From: Bdellovibrio sp.
Lineage (GTDB): Bacteria; Bdellovibrionota; Bdellovibrionia; Bdellovibrionales; Bdellovibrionaceae
Assembly: GCA_014376435.1 (NCBI GenBank)
Contig: JACMRL010000016.1
Span: 1 to 64,000, forward strand
DNA length: 64,000 bases
Reading direction: 5' to 3'
In this document: piece by piece, positions 8,237 to 16,859 of the stretch
Layout: the number at the start of each line of letters is the position of its first letter
How positions within the stretch are numbered: position 1 is the first letter of the stretch
Notes under the pieces: generated by a model
What the model saw: the letters and a program-made list of their open reading frames with translations, nothing else
Database searches by the model: none
What the model was told of the DNA's origin: nothing
Translations under genes and position numbers: made by a program

Positions 8237-9126
8237 TTTTTTGGTAAGTATTTTTTAACTTCAGAGATGCGGGTTACGTCTTCACCACGACACCCGTCTT
8301 CTTGGCAAACCTTAGCAATGTAGCACGAGTTTTCACGTTCGTAATCTTGATCTCCGCGTGAAAGAACACCCACGATCAAACCCGTTTGCTGGTCAAACAC
8401 GGATGAACCAGAGTTTCCCGAAAATGAATCGATGGAAGCCGTAAAAAATAAATCAGGTATTAAATTACGAACTTTACCGTTCAACGTAAATTTTGTTGGC
8501 AATCCCGCGGGATGACCAATCGCCATTAAAGTCGTGTGGTAAGTCAGCTCAGACTCTGCAAATTTTAAAGGCTCTCGCCCTATAACTGCGCGATCTAAAC
8601 GAATGATTGCGAAGTCAGCGCCATTTTTAGCTTCGGTGGTTTTAATAATTTCGTGGCAGCGAAAAACGTTTTCTGGCGAAACACTTTGTAGCTTTGAATG
8701 TGAATTTGATAATTTGTAATCAAAAACAAAACGTGCGGATTGGCAGTCGTGATGATCGCGCACGCAGTGACCTGCCGTTAAAACTAGATCTGTACCAATT
8801 AAAGAACCCGAACAATAGGCGATGCGCGGTTGCTTTAAAAACTTTTCTGATTCACACATCGGAATATCATTGGTGCCACGAAATTGATAAATATTCTCTC
8901 TAGGAAAAAGTACTAAATCATCTTCATCAATGATGGCGACCGTTGAGCGCGCTAATTTTAAAAGCGAAAGATCCGTAATTTCAAAATAATCCTGACGACC
9001 GTCATCTCCGTAAATGATTTTACTGTCTGCCGAAGCTTTACCCGTTTTTTCTTTTTTACTGTATCCACAGCCGCTCATTGCGATGCTTAAACCAAAAATA
9101 GTGATCAGTAAAAGTAAATGGCGCAT
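8233..9126 (-). CDS. Trypsin-like (S1) serine protease lipoprotein
   Basis: The signal peptide ends in a lipobox (LSIAMSGC, Cys about 20), so the mature protein should be lipid-anchored. The chymotrypsin fold is shown by LTAGHCV (catalytic His), ADFAIIRLD (Asp) and SGNSGSSVFD (Ser, with the oxyanion Gly). Several cysteines (CQ, CYIAKVCQEDGC) suggest disulphides. It resembles the V8/glutamyl-endopeptidase-like S1B group of exported proteases, fitting extracellular or periplasmic protein degradation. A GGAG Shine-Dalgarno precedes the ATG. The cleavage specificity cannot be read from sequence. Confidence 0.88.
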   Translation of the reverse strand: MRHLLLLITIFGLSIAMSGCGYSKKEKTGKASADSKIIYGDDGRQDYFEITDLSLLKLARSTVAIIDEDDLVLFPRENIYQFRGTNDIPMCESEKFLKQPRIAYCSGSLIGTDLVLTAGHCVRDHHDCQSARFVFDYKLSNSHSKLQSVSPENVFRCHEIIKTTEAKNGADFAIIRLDRAVIGREPLKFAESELTYHTTLMAIGHPAGLPTKFTLNGKVRNLIPDLFFTASIDSFSGNSGSSVFDQQTGLIVGVLSRGDQDYERENSCYIAKVCQEDGCRGEDVTRISEVKKYLPKN

Positions 9127-9267
9127 AGATTCTCCGTATCGTTTGCTGTACTTTTACTTCAAATCAAATCCCGTCGTCACCGAGCGCTTTTTGTATTGTA
9201 AAAATTCAATAGTAAAATCAATGCTAAAATCATAGATTTGGGCTTTTTTCTTTAGTACATTCATCTG

Positions 9268-10233
9268 ATGAACCAACTGTCTGTACCAAAACTTTTCTTA
9301 GCTCCGATGGAGGGAGTGACCGATTGGGCCATGCGTGATTTACTCACCAGCCTAGGCGGCATTGATCAGTGCGTGACCGAGTTTTTACGTATCACCGAGC
9401 ACCTCATGCCCGAGAGTGTTTTCGAAAAAAATTGTCCCGAACTTAAAACTAATTCGCGCACCCGCAGCGGAACCCCCGTATTCGTGCAATTGCTAGGCGG
9501 CAAAGCCGGCCCCCTGGCGGCCAATGCCGTACGCGCTGCCGAAATGGGAGCCCTTGGCATTGATTTAAACTTCGGCTGCCCAGCTCCGACCGTTAACCGC
9601 CATGACGGCGGCGCCACCCTTCTAAAATCGACCGAACGCTTGTACGAAATCGTTAAAGCCGTGCGCGATGCTGTCCCCGCCGGAGTACCGGTTACGGCCA
9701 AAATTCGTTTAGGCTTTGATGATCCTTCGGCGTGTTTAGCAAATGCCCAAGCCATCGAAGCCGCCGGAGCGGAGTGGTTGACCGTTCATTGCCGCACCAA
9801 AACAGATGGCTACAAACCACCTGCCTACTGGGAGTGGATCGCAAAAATAAAAGAGGTTACAAAAATTCGTATCGTGACCAACGGCGAAATTTGGACGCCC
9901 GCGGATTTTAGAAATTGTCATGCGACCGCACAAACAAACGACTATATGATTGGCCGCGGTGCTTTGCGTGACCCTTATATTTTTAATAAAATTAAAAAAT
10001 CATTCATAGAAAATAATATTCCTATGACCACGTTTTCTGAAGTCAAAACATTAATCCCCTCATTTTATGCTTCAAGTGCGGTCTACGTGAACGATCACTT
10101 TGCCGTTGCGCGAACCAAAGGTTGGATGAAGCAATTAAGCTTGTCGATTCCCGAGTTCCAAGATATTTTTGAAGAGATGAAAGTACTGACGAAGCCAAAC
10201 GATTTTAAAACGCGACTTGAACAACTTCTGTAG
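9268..10233 (+). CDS. dusC: tRNA-dihydrouridine synthase, DusC type
   Basis: This FMN-dependent enzyme reduces uridine in the tRNA D-loop; E. coli DusC makes D16. The start LAPMEGVTDWAMRDLL, the TEFLR...PESVFEKNCPEL...SGTPVFVQLLG block and NGEIW follow E. coli DusC closely. The catalytic Cys lies in NFGCPAPTVNRHDGG. The core (about 9460-9830) is clearly richer in GC than the neighbouring genes. The ATG lacks a strong Shine-Dalgarno; two candidate -10 boxes are TGCTAAAAT ending at 9230 and TACATT, 6 bases before the ATG. Confidence 0.88.
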   Translation: MNQLSVPKLFLAPMEGVTDWAMRDLLTSLGGIDQCVTEFLRITEHLMPESVFEKNCPELKTNSRTRSGTPVFVQLLGGKAGPLAANAVRAAEMGALGIDLNFGCPAPTVNRHDGGATLLKSTERLYEIVKAVRDAVPAGVPVTAKIRLGFDDPSACLANAQAIEAAGAEWLTVHCRTKTDGYKPPAYWEWIAKIKEVTKIRIVTNGEIWTPADFRNCHATAQTNDYMIGRGALRDPYIFNKIKKSFIENNIPMTTFSEVKTLIPSFYASSAVYVNDHFAVARTKGWMKQLSLSIPEFQDIFEEMKVLTKPNDFKTRLEQLL

Positions 10234-10260
10234 TTAAATACAGCCAAAAAAGGAATTATT

Positions 10261-10524
10261 ATGAAACAAACTGCAAAAATTAAAATGATCAAAAAAAATC
10301 CGTGCCCTTACTGCGACCGCGCACAAAACTTTTTCGAAGGCAAAGGCCTACAAGTTGAAATCGTCGACCTAACAAACAACCTGGGTGAATTACAAAAGAT
10401 CAAATCTGAAACTGGCTGGGCCACGGTACCGATGATCTTTATCAATGATAAATTAATCGGTGGTTACAATGATATTAAAGCTTTAGAAAACGATGGCAAA
10501 TTAGACGCGATGGTCATGGGCTAG
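10261..10524 (+). CDS. grxC: Glutaredoxin (dithiol, GrxC-like)
   Basis: This 87-residue thioredoxin-fold redox protein uses glutathione to reduce disulphides. The active site CPYC is at residues 15-18 (KNPCPYCDRAQNFF). The cis-proline loop ATVPMIFI and the glutathione-binding GGYNDIKAL motif are in place. It is the usual size for a glutaredoxin of the E. coli Grx3 class. It lies 27 bases after dusC on the same strand and may share its transcript. A GC-rich imperfect inverted repeat follows the stop codon (about 10515-10560). Confidence 0.92.
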   Translation: MKQTAKIKMIKKNPCPYCDRAQNFFEGKGLQVEIVDLTNNLGELQKIKSETGWATVPMIFINDKLIGGYNDIKALENDGKLDAMVMG

Positions 10525-10550
10525 CCCGCCCGCATCGCTCGGGGGTGCGC

Positions 10551-11579
10551 CTAGCCACCCATTCCATACGTAAACGTGAAAGTGTAAATATTTTCACGCT
10601 CACCATTTTTAAATTTCTTTAAAGTTTCACTGTAACGATTTTCGCCGGCTTCAATATTTACAGATCGTTGCAACAATTTTTGCGCATTCTGATCATCGCC
10701 ATTCTTGTGATACAAAGAAGCTAGTGCATAGTTCGCGGCGGCGGAATCTGGATTTTGCAAAGCGCGGTCATACGCATTTTTAAAACGAGTTTCTTTATCC
10801 AAATTCATTTCACTCACAAACTTAAAGTCTTGTAATTTCTCATCATGGGGCCGTTCAATCATTAACTGATCTAAAGTTTTATTAAACTCTGGGGATAACT
10901 CAACTTTTTTTACGCCGGAAAAATTGGGCATCAGTTCTGATAGAAAAAAAGCTTCTTGCGCAGGCGGATCTAGCGGATTTCTTGCGTAGAGTTCATGACC
11001 AACTTCTTTAATTTTCGCATCATCTGCCGTTTTTACGTTGCCCATCGCCACAATCATTTTCATGATTAGCTGCGTATCGGATAAATCTTTTGCGGGCACA
11101 TCTTTCGTAATATACGCAATGCTATTGATTCTTAAACGTAACAAACGAGAATAACACTTAGCTTCTTCAAAAACTTTAAAACAAAAATCGGCGATTTCTT
11201 GTTTGGTTTCAGCTAGTAAGGCAAATTCTTTTAATTCTGCGCAAAACTGCGCATCTTTATTCTTAATAAATTGCTCCGCAAAAGTAGCCATATCAAGTTT
11301 AGCATAATCAATAAAAATATTTTGACACTGCTGTAAATGGGCAGATCCTTTTACCATTTTTTTAATATCAATTTTACTTTCAACCGACTCATTCAATTTT
11401 TTTGAATAATCATAAATAGTCGCATCGTATAGACGGCCAATCGTTTTTTCAGCCGGCGTATTCATCTGCACCGGAAGACGTGTATCATACGCCTGTTTAA
11501 TCCATAAAGATGAAGCTACACCCATGACTAAAATTACAATTAAAAATACAATGGTAAATTTTTTGCCGTCCATTTTCAT
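10551..11579 (-). CDS. Membrane-anchored TPR-like hypothetical protein
   Basis: The 342-residue protein has one N-terminal transmembrane segment (about residues 9-27, VFLIVILVMGVASSLW) and a large helical domain, probably periplasmic. Near the C-terminus NYALASLYHKNGDDQNAQKL resembles a tetratricopeptide repeat, so it may be a scaffold for protein contacts. No enzyme motif is visible. Its start codon overlaps the stop of the dihydrouridine synthase at 11579 by one base, which implies translational coupling, although a functional link to tRNA modification is not obvious. Confidence 0.78.
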   Translation of the reverse strand: MKMDGKKFTIVFLIVILVMGVASSLWIKQAYDTRLPVQMNTPAEKTIGRLYDATIYDYSKKLNESVESKIDIKKMVKGSAHLQQCQNIFIDYAKLDMATFAEQFIKNKDAQFCAELKEFALLAETKQEIADFCFKVFEEAKCYSRLLRLRINSIAYITKDVPAKDLSDTQLIMKMIVAMGNVKTADDAKIKEVGHELYARNPLDPPAQEAFFLSELMPNFSGVKKVELSPEFNKTLDQLMIERPHDEKLQDFKFVSEMNLDKETRFKNAYDRALQNPDSAAANYALASLYHKNGDDQNAQKLLQRSVNIEAGENRYSETLKKFKNGERENIYTFTFTYGMGG

Positions 11580-12637
11580 TACTGCCTCAATTCCGTTCTA
11601 GCGTACATTGCCTGTTCATTTTGAAAAAATAAAGTAACCGCCGCGCGCAAATCAATTAGATTCTGACAGCGACTGCACGCCGCCATCAGTGTATGGCCAA
11701 ATTCAAGCCAAACGTGAGTGGTGCGAACATAAAATTGTAATTTACGTAAAGTAATTGATTCCGAAGCCCCGGCATCCTGCATAAAACTTTCTTCGCTGTA
11801 ATCGATTAGTTTTAAAAGGCTACGTCCGTATTCAGCGCCCTCTTCGTTCGGAGTTGTCGGTGCTTTTTGATTTAAAAAAATCTTCGGAGCCTGAAAACCT
11901 AATTTTTCACCTAGCTGCCACACCATCCAGGGACGCGCGGCCAAGGCCCGACCCGCCATGACCTTGTCGGCTTTTGTTTCATTCATCATCAGTAATACAT
12001 CGTCGGCCGTTTGAATATCTCCGTTACCGATGATCGGAACTTTCACCGCTTTTTTTAACTCCGTGATTTGCAACCAGTCAGATTGGCCACGACGTTTTTG
12101 CTCCGCGGTGCGTGGATGCAGAGTAATCCAATCAGCGCCGCTGTCGACCAAGCGTTGAACAAAAGTAATTAATTGCGGAATTGATTTTTCACTTCCTACC
12201 GCACGAAGTTTAACTGAAATAGGCACGGTCGAATATTTTTTAGTCATCTCGACAACGTTTGCGGCATAATCCACGTCACCCATCAGCGAAACCCCGTAAT
12301 TGTGTTTTAAAGCTTTTTGTACGGGGCAGCCCATATTAATATCGATGCCGCTAGCTCCCCACTCATTTACTAATCTTACGACGGATTTTTGAATCGGGAT
12401 CTCTTCATTGCCTAAAATTTGTGGAACTAAATAGGCCTCTTCACTGCGTCTTAAGGTTTCAGGCGTGGTTTTTAAATTTTCGCCGGGCACTCTTCGAGAG
12501 TTCAACATTTCGGTTGGCCAGTGAGTTGACGCGTTTTGTGGCATATAATCGGTAATCAAGCGTCTTAAAGCGACGTGACTAAGCCCCACCATGGGCGCCA
12601 GACAAAGTGGAAAATTAAGATCGGTTACGTTCTGCAC
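11579..12637 (-). CDS. tRNA-dihydrouridine synthase, DusB-like
   Basis: This is a second Dus enzyme in the window, of a different subfamily. It begins FPLCLAPMVGLSHVALRRLI. The FMN site and catalytic Cys are in GIDINMGCPVQKALKHNYG, followed by SVKLRAVG, TLHPRTAEQKRRG and IIGNGDI. At 352 residues it is about the family length, with a C-terminal helical tRNA-binding domain. The GxG-A-CPV-x-K pattern is nearer DusB than DusA or DusC, but the assignment is by eye. The upstream region is shared with the divergent purK gene (51-base gap). Confidence 0.88.
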   Translation of the reverse strand: MQNVTDLNFPLCLAPMVGLSHVALRRLITDYMPQNASTHWPTEMLNSRRVPGENLKTTPETLRRSEEAYLVPQILGNEEIPIQKSVVRLVNEWGASGIDINMGCPVQKALKHNYGVSLMGDVDYAANVVEMTKKYSTVPISVKLRAVGSEKSIPQLITFVQRLVDSGADWITLHPRTAEQKRRGQSDWLQITELKKAVKVPIIGNGDIQTADDVLLMMNETKADKVMAGRALAARPWMVWQLGEKLGFQAPKIFLNQKAPTTPNEEGAEYGRSLLKLIDYSEESFMQDAGASESITLRKLQFYVRTTHVWLEFGHTLMAACSRCQNLIDLRAAVTLFFQNEQAMYARTELRQ

Positions 12638-12688
12638 AAGTGTTCTTTTACACTTTATTTTTCGAAATTTAAAGGGTTAGTATTGCTT

Positions 12689-13810
12689 ATGCCAATTCAT
12701 GCAAAAACAATCGGAATTCTGGGCGGCGGCCAATTAGCGCGCATGTTAGTCCTGAAAGCTCGACAAATGGGTTTAAGAGTCATTATTCTCTCAGAAAAGC
12801 GCACGGATCCCGCAGCATCGGTCGCAAGCAAATGGCTGCCGGGGTCAATAAAATCTGAGCAAGATATTCGCGCATTGATCAGAGCGTCTGATTTTATCAC
12901 TTTTGAGAGCGAATTCATTCCGGCCGAATTACTAAAAAGAAGTTTAAAACAAATTCCCGGAAAAAAAATCTATCCTTCATTAAAATGTTTGGGTCATATG
13001 CAAGACCGCTTACGACAAAAAGAATGGCTTCACGATTTTCACCTACCGACTTTAGATCATATTAAAATTAATTCTAAAGACGATATTGATTTAGCTTTTA
13101 AAATTTATCACAGTAAAATTGTGTTCAAGCGCCGCATGGGTGGCTACGACGGCAATGGAACTTACGTGGTAAAAAATAAAATTGAGCTTGCCGCTTTTAA
13201 AAAAGAATTCAAAGGCGAAGAGTCGCAGTTTATGATTGAGCCCTTCATCGAATTTCAATCTGAAGAATCTTTGATTTTTGCCCGCAACAGCAAAGGGCAG
13301 ACGATTGTGCTGCCGATGATTAAGTCGGTGCAAAAGAATAATCAGTGCGATTACGTCTTCGGCCCCGTCACTCACCACATGCAAAAAAAGTTAACAGAAA
13401 AAATTATACATTTTCTCAAGACGGTTGATTACGTCGGCGTGATTGCTTTTGAACTTTTTAATTTAGGATCAAAATTAGTTATTAATGAAGTAGCCCCACG
13501 CGTTCACAATACGGGGCATTTTTCGCAAGATGCATTAAGCATCGATCAGTTTGAATTGCATTTGCGTTGTTTGCTGGGAATGCCACTCCCCGCGATTGAA
13601 TTGAAACAACCCGCATTCGTGATGGTAAATTTGCTGGGTACCTCAACCCGTAAGCCACTCATCAAAAAATTCCCGTCGGGAGCTTTGCACTGGTACGACA
13701 AACAAGAAAATCGTCCGCGCCGCAAGATGGGTCATATCAATTATTTGGGCCGTAATAAAAAAGATTTGTTGCAGAAAGCTTTGATCGAAAGAAAGGGAAT
13801 TCTCATTTGA
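12689..13810 (+). CDS. purK: 5-(Carboxyamino)imidazole ribonucleotide synthase (PurK)
   Basis: PurK is an ATP-grasp enzyme that carboxylates AIR with bicarbonate and ATP in purine synthesis. The N-terminal [12 protein letters not shown] (from residue 8), the ATP-grasp loop [14 protein letters not shown], the EPFIEF segment and [12 protein letters not shown] are diagnostic. The start was set at the ATG at 12689 rather than 12575 because the upstream extension lies inside the divergent gene and has no family similarity. The product is 373 residues. A TAGTAT box lies 5 bases before the ATG, so the message may be leaderless or nearly so. It overlaps purE by 4 bases. Confidence 0.95.
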   Translation: MPIHAKTIGILGGGQLARMLVLKARQMGLRVIILSEKRTDPAASVASKWLPGSIKSEQDIRALIRASDFITFESEFIPAELLKRSLKQIPGKKIYPSLKCLGHMQDRLRQKEWLHDFHLPTLDHIKINSKDDIDLAFKIYHSKIVFKRRMGGYDGNGTYVVKNKIELAAFKKEFKGEESQFMIEPFIEFQSEESLIFARNSKGQTIVLPMIKSVQKNNQCDYVFGPVTHHMQKKLTEKIIHFLKTVDYVGVIAFELFNLGSKLVINEVAPRVHNTGHFSQDALSIDQFELHLRCLLGMPLPAIELKQPAFVMVNLLGTSTRKPLIKKFPSGALHWYDKQENRPRRKMGHINYLGRNKKDLLQKALIERKGILI

Positions 13811-14319
13811 AAAAATCAACAAAATTATCGGTAAAAAAACCAGCGGTCGCGATTATCATGGGAAGCTCTAGCGATTATAAAACCATGAAAATGGCTGAAC
13901 AGTCTTTAACCGAGTTTAAAATCTCTTTCGTCACAAAAATTGTATCCGCACACCGCAGTCCAGAAAAAATGGTGGAGTTTGCTAAAACGGCGCATACCAA
14001 AGGAATCAAAGTCATTATCGCCGGAGCCGGAGCGGCCGCTCACTTGCCGGGAATGGTTGCAAGCTTAACGCCGCTACCCGTAATCGGTGTACCGGTTGTG
14101 GTGAATAATTTAAATGGTTTAGATGCATTACTCGCGATTGTGCAGATGCCACGTGGAGTACCCGTAGCAACTATGGCGATTGATAGTGCGTACAATGCGG
14201 GTTTATTTGCGGCGCGAATTTTATCGGTGGATTCAAAAAAGATTTTGCAAAAGACTTTGCGGTTTCAGAAGGCACAGATTACGAAAGTGAAACTGATGAA
14301 TAAGAATTTAAAGAAGTAG
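13807..14319 (+). CDS. purE: N5-carboxyaminoimidazole ribonucleotide mutase (PurE)
   Basis: PurE moves the carboxylate of N5-CAIR to give CAIR, the step after Pur[17 protein letters not shown] (near residue 17), [25 protein letters not shown] and the VPVATMAI motif identify class I PurE. The start codon is TTG, embedded in the overlap TTGA with the purK stop, with AAGGGA 7-8 bases upstream; the next ATG would remove the N-terminal strand of the fold. The gene order purK-purE is the reverse of the common purE-purK. Confidence 0.95.
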   Translation: MKKSTKLSVKKPAVAIIMGSSSDYKTMKMAEQSLTEFKISFVTKIVSAHRSPEKMVEFAKTAHTKGIKVIIAGAGAAAHLPGMVASLTPLPVIGVPVVVNNLNGLDALLAIVQMPRGVPVATMAIDSAYNAGLFAARILSVDSKKILQKTLRFQKAQITKVKLMNKNLKK

Positions 14320-14336
14320 CTTTTAGACTACTTCTT
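14311..14336 (+). terminator. Hairpin at the end of purE
   Basis: A 9-bp stem (AAGAAGTAG / CTACTTCTT) with an 8-base loop includes the purE stop codon. No clear T-run follows, so termination would be weak. It could also protect the 3' end of the convergent small-peptide transcript. Confidence 0.45.
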
Positions 14337-14363
14337 AAATCTTCAATCTTAAATTCAAACAAA

Positions 14364-14444
14364 TTAAGACAAGACGACTTGTGAAACAACGATTACCACG
14401 AGTAAGGCGCTTAAAAAGATATTTAACGTGTATGTGCTTTTCAT
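14364..14444 (-). CDS. 26-residue single-span membrane peptide
   Basis: A small ORF too short for most gene callers encodes MKSTYTLNIFLSALLVVIVV plus SQVVLS. It is a short polar head followed by a continuous hydrophobic stretch long enough to cross a membrane once. A strong Shine-Dalgarno (GGGAG) stands 6 bases before the ATG, which is the main evidence that it is translated. It is convergent with purE and lies alone between purE and a divergent lipoprotein gene. No family is recognised. Similar tiny proteins modulate membrane complexes or act as toxins, but nothing here decides between these. Confidence 0.5.
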   Translation of the reverse strand: MKSTYTLNIFLSALLVVIVVSQVVLS

Positions 14445-14577
14445 ATTTTTCTCCCTGTGCCTGTTCAGTACCATAGTTTTGTAGAGCCGTAATAAAATAA
14501 GCTGGTGGATGAAAACTCTCTACGTACAAAAATTTGACACTTTAAGAATAGTTTTCCAAAAACACCGTAATACATGC

Positions 14578-14583
14578 TAAAAT
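14578..14583 (+). promoter_or_regulatory. Extended -10 box of a probably leaderless transcript
   Basis: TGC-TAAAAT (extended -10 form TGn) ends exactly 6 bases before the ATG at 14590. There is no Shine-Dalgarno, so transcription would begin at or next to the start codon. Confidence 0.5.
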
Positions 14584-14589
14584 CACCCT

Positions 14590-14844
14590 ATGGTTAAATT
14601 GATCGCGCTCTTGAGTAGTTTATTTTTGTTTACGGGTTGTAATATTACTAACCTAAATAATACAAATTCCCAGTCTTTTTCTTATGATTACACTGAAAAC
14701 GGTTGCGCTACGGGTAACCACGTTTTTAGCACGCGCGAACAAATGTGCGACGGTCTAAAGAATGATTCTTTTAATAATTTTTGCGCTTCCGGTTTACGAT
14801 TCCAAAGATTTCAGTCCGATTGCTCAGGCCGCTCTTGGAATTAA
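14590..14844 (+). CDS. Small Cys-rich lipoprotein
   Basis: The 84-residue product has a signal peptide ending in the lipobox LFTGC (Cys at 17). The mature 67 residues are polar and carry four more cysteines (CATG, MCDG, NFCASG, SDCSG), which could form two disulphide bonds in the periplasm or on the surface. I recognise no family. Its stop codon abuts the convergent acsA stop. Expression is probably from the leaderless promoter just upstream. Confidence 0.7.
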   Translation: MVKLIALLSSLFLFTGCNITNLNNTNSQSFSYDYTENGCATGNHVFSTREQMCDGLKNDSFNNFCASGLRFQRFQSDCSGRSWN

Positions 14845-16746
14845 TTATTTTTGTACGCGGTTATCGACTAAATTTTGCACCACACCTGGATCGGATAAGG
14901 TACTTGTATCGCCCAAACTATCAATTTGATTCTCGGCAATTTTTCTTAAAATTCTGCGCATGATTTTACCCGATCGTGTTTTTGGTAAAGCCGGAGCCCA
15001 CTGAATTGCATCCGGCGAGGCAATGGGGCCAATCATTTTTCGCACTAAATTTTTAAGTTCTATTTTTAATTCTTCGGTTGGCTTAATTCCATTTTTTAAA
15101 GTGATGTAGGCGTAAATGCCTTGGCCTTTAATATCGTGCGGAAATCCCACCACGGCAGCTTCTGCCACGCTATGATGCTCTACAAACGCCGATTCAATTT
15201 CGGCGGTGCCTAAGCGATGTCCCGATACATTGATCACGTCATCCACGCGACCGGTAATCCAGTAGTAACCGTCTTCATCACGACGGCATCCATCACCCGT
15301 AAAATAATAGCCCGGATAAGTTGAGAAATAAGTTTCTTCGAAACGTCGATGATCTTTGTAAACTGTGCGCATTTGTCCGGGCCAGGAATCTTTGATTGCT
15401 AAGACACCTTCGGCGGCACCCGTTAAAACTTTTCCTTCGACCGTAAGTAATGCCAATTCAATTCCGGGTAAGGGCCAGGTTGCAGAACCAGGCTTTAACT
15501 TTTCGGGGTAAGTTTTTCCATCTTGATCAATCGTTGGTGAAATTAGAATTCCGCCCGTTTCCGTTTGCCACCAAGTATCTACAATCGGGCAACGACCGTC
15601 ACCCACGACTTGATGATACCAATGCCACGCTTCGGGATTGATTGGTTCTCCCACGGAACCCAATAAGCGTAATGATTTACGCGAAGTTTTTTTGACGGGC
15701 TCTTCCCCTTCACGCATCAAGGAACGAATCGCCGTTGGTGCGGTATAAAAAATATTCACTTGATGTTTATCGATTACTTCCCAAAACCTAGAAGCGGTTG
15801 GATAGTTGGGCACGCCTTCAAATATTACTGTGGTCGCTCCATTTGCAAGTGGTCCATACACAATATAACTATGGCCAGTGATCCAACCCACGTCGGCGGT
15901 ACACCAGTAAATTTCTTTAGGCTTGTAGCCAAAAACTTTTTCGTGAGTGTAGCTTGCAAATACTAAATAGCCGCCCGTTGTGTGCAAGACTCCTTTAGGT
16001 TTTCCTGTAGAACCGGATGTGTATAAAATAAATAGTGGATCTTCCGCATTCATTTTTTCGGGCTCGCATTGATTGCTGACCGTTTTTAATTCATCGTGAT
16101 ACCAAAAATCAGTTTTCTCATTCCACTCAATATTTTTTTTTGAAAGAAATATATCGCGCTGAACCACTAAAACTTGACGAATGGTGTTTTTATTTCTAAG
16201 CGTAAGTTTTTTTAAAGCCTCGTCTACATTTTTTTTTAGTTCGATTTTTTTACCGGCACGCAACCCTTCATCGGCCGTAATCAAAAAGCTACTTTCGCAA
16301 TCTTCAATGCGATCCGCGATTGAATCCGGAGAAAATCCCCCAAAAACTACGCAGTGTACGGCGCCAATACGCGCACAAGCTAACATGGCGTAAGCCGCTT
16401 CGACGATCATCGGTAAATAAATCATGACCCGGTCGCCTTTTTTAACGCCGTGTTTTTTTAAGATATTTGCAAATTGATTCACGGATAAAGATAACTCTTG
16501 GTAGGTAATTTTTTTCGAAATTTCCTTGGGGTCATCGCTTTCCCAAATCAAAGCCACTCCTTGAGCATTTTTAACTAGGTGTCTATCTACGCAGTTAACG
16601 CTGACATTTAATTCGCCATCTTCAAACCACTTGATCGAAACCGGTTTCTTAAATGAGGTGTTTTTAATTTTTGTCGGATTTTTAAACCAGCTAATGCGTT
16701 CCGAGATCTTATGCCAATCGGCATGATTTGTTTTATTGTTATCCAT
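14845..16746 (-). CDS. acsA: Acetyl-CoA synthetase
   Basis: This AMP-forming enzyme activates acetate to acetyl-CoA. It has 633 residues, close to the family length of about 650. The P-loop [19 protein letters not shown], the WWQTETGG motif, [35 protein letters not shown] split over motifs A7-A8, and [16 protein letters not shown] carrying the acetylatable catalytic Lys are all present. The Lys context suggests control by reversible acetylation as in other Acs proteins. The -10 box TAATAT lies 6 bases before the ATG with TTTACA 18 bases further up, and no Shine-Dalgarno is present. Confidence 0.96.
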   Translation of the reverse strand: MDNNKTNHADWHKISERISWFKNPTKIKNTSFKKPVSIKWFEDGELNVSVNCVDRHLVKNAQGVALIWESDDPKEISKKITYQELSLSVNQFANILKKHGVKKGDRVMIYLPMIVEAAYAMLACARIGAVHCVVFGGFSPDSIADRIEDCESSFLITADEGLRAGKKIELKKNVDEALKKLTLRNKNTIRQVLVVQRDIFLSKKNIEWNEKTDFWYHDELKTVSNQCEPEKMNAEDPLFILYTSGSTGKPKGVLHTTGGYLVFASYTHEKVFGYKPKEIYWCTADVGWITGHSYIVYGPLANGATTVIFEGVPNYPTASRFWEVIDKHQVNIFYTAPTAIRSLMREGEEPVKKTSRKSLRLLGSVGEPINPEAWHWYHQVVGDGRCPIVDTWWQTETGGILISPTIDQDGKTYPEKLKPGSATWPLPGIELALLTVEGKVLTGAAEGVLAIKDSWPGQMRTVYKDHRRFEETYFSTYPGYYFTGDGCRRDEDGYYWITGRVDDVINVSGHRLGTAEIESAFVEHHSVAEAAVVGFPHDIKGQGIYAYITLKNGIKPTEELKIELKNLVRKMIGPIASPDAIQWAPALPKTRSGKIMRRILRKIAENQIDSLGDTSTLSDPGVVQNLVDNRVQK

Positions 16747-16752
16747 ACGGAT

Positions 16753-16782
16753 ATATTAGAAACAAGCACGGGTATTTGTAAA
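16753..16782 (-). promoter_or_regulatory. acsA promoter, leaderless arrangement
   Basis: TTTACA and TAATAT are separated by 18 bases, and the -10 box ends 6 bases before the acsA ATG. No ribosome binding site is present. Confidence 0.45.
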
Positions 16783-16859
16783 CAATTCAAGCATAAATAA
16801 CTAAAATTTCTGTTTCATCAAGACTGTGTTAACCTCAGTTTTCTTCGAGGGGATGCGGA

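Noticed and set aside
10515-10560. GC-rich imperfect inverted repeat after the glutaredoxin gene
   Set aside because: Could be a terminator or REP-like element, but the arms have a three-base bulge, there is no T-run and there is only one copy in the window.
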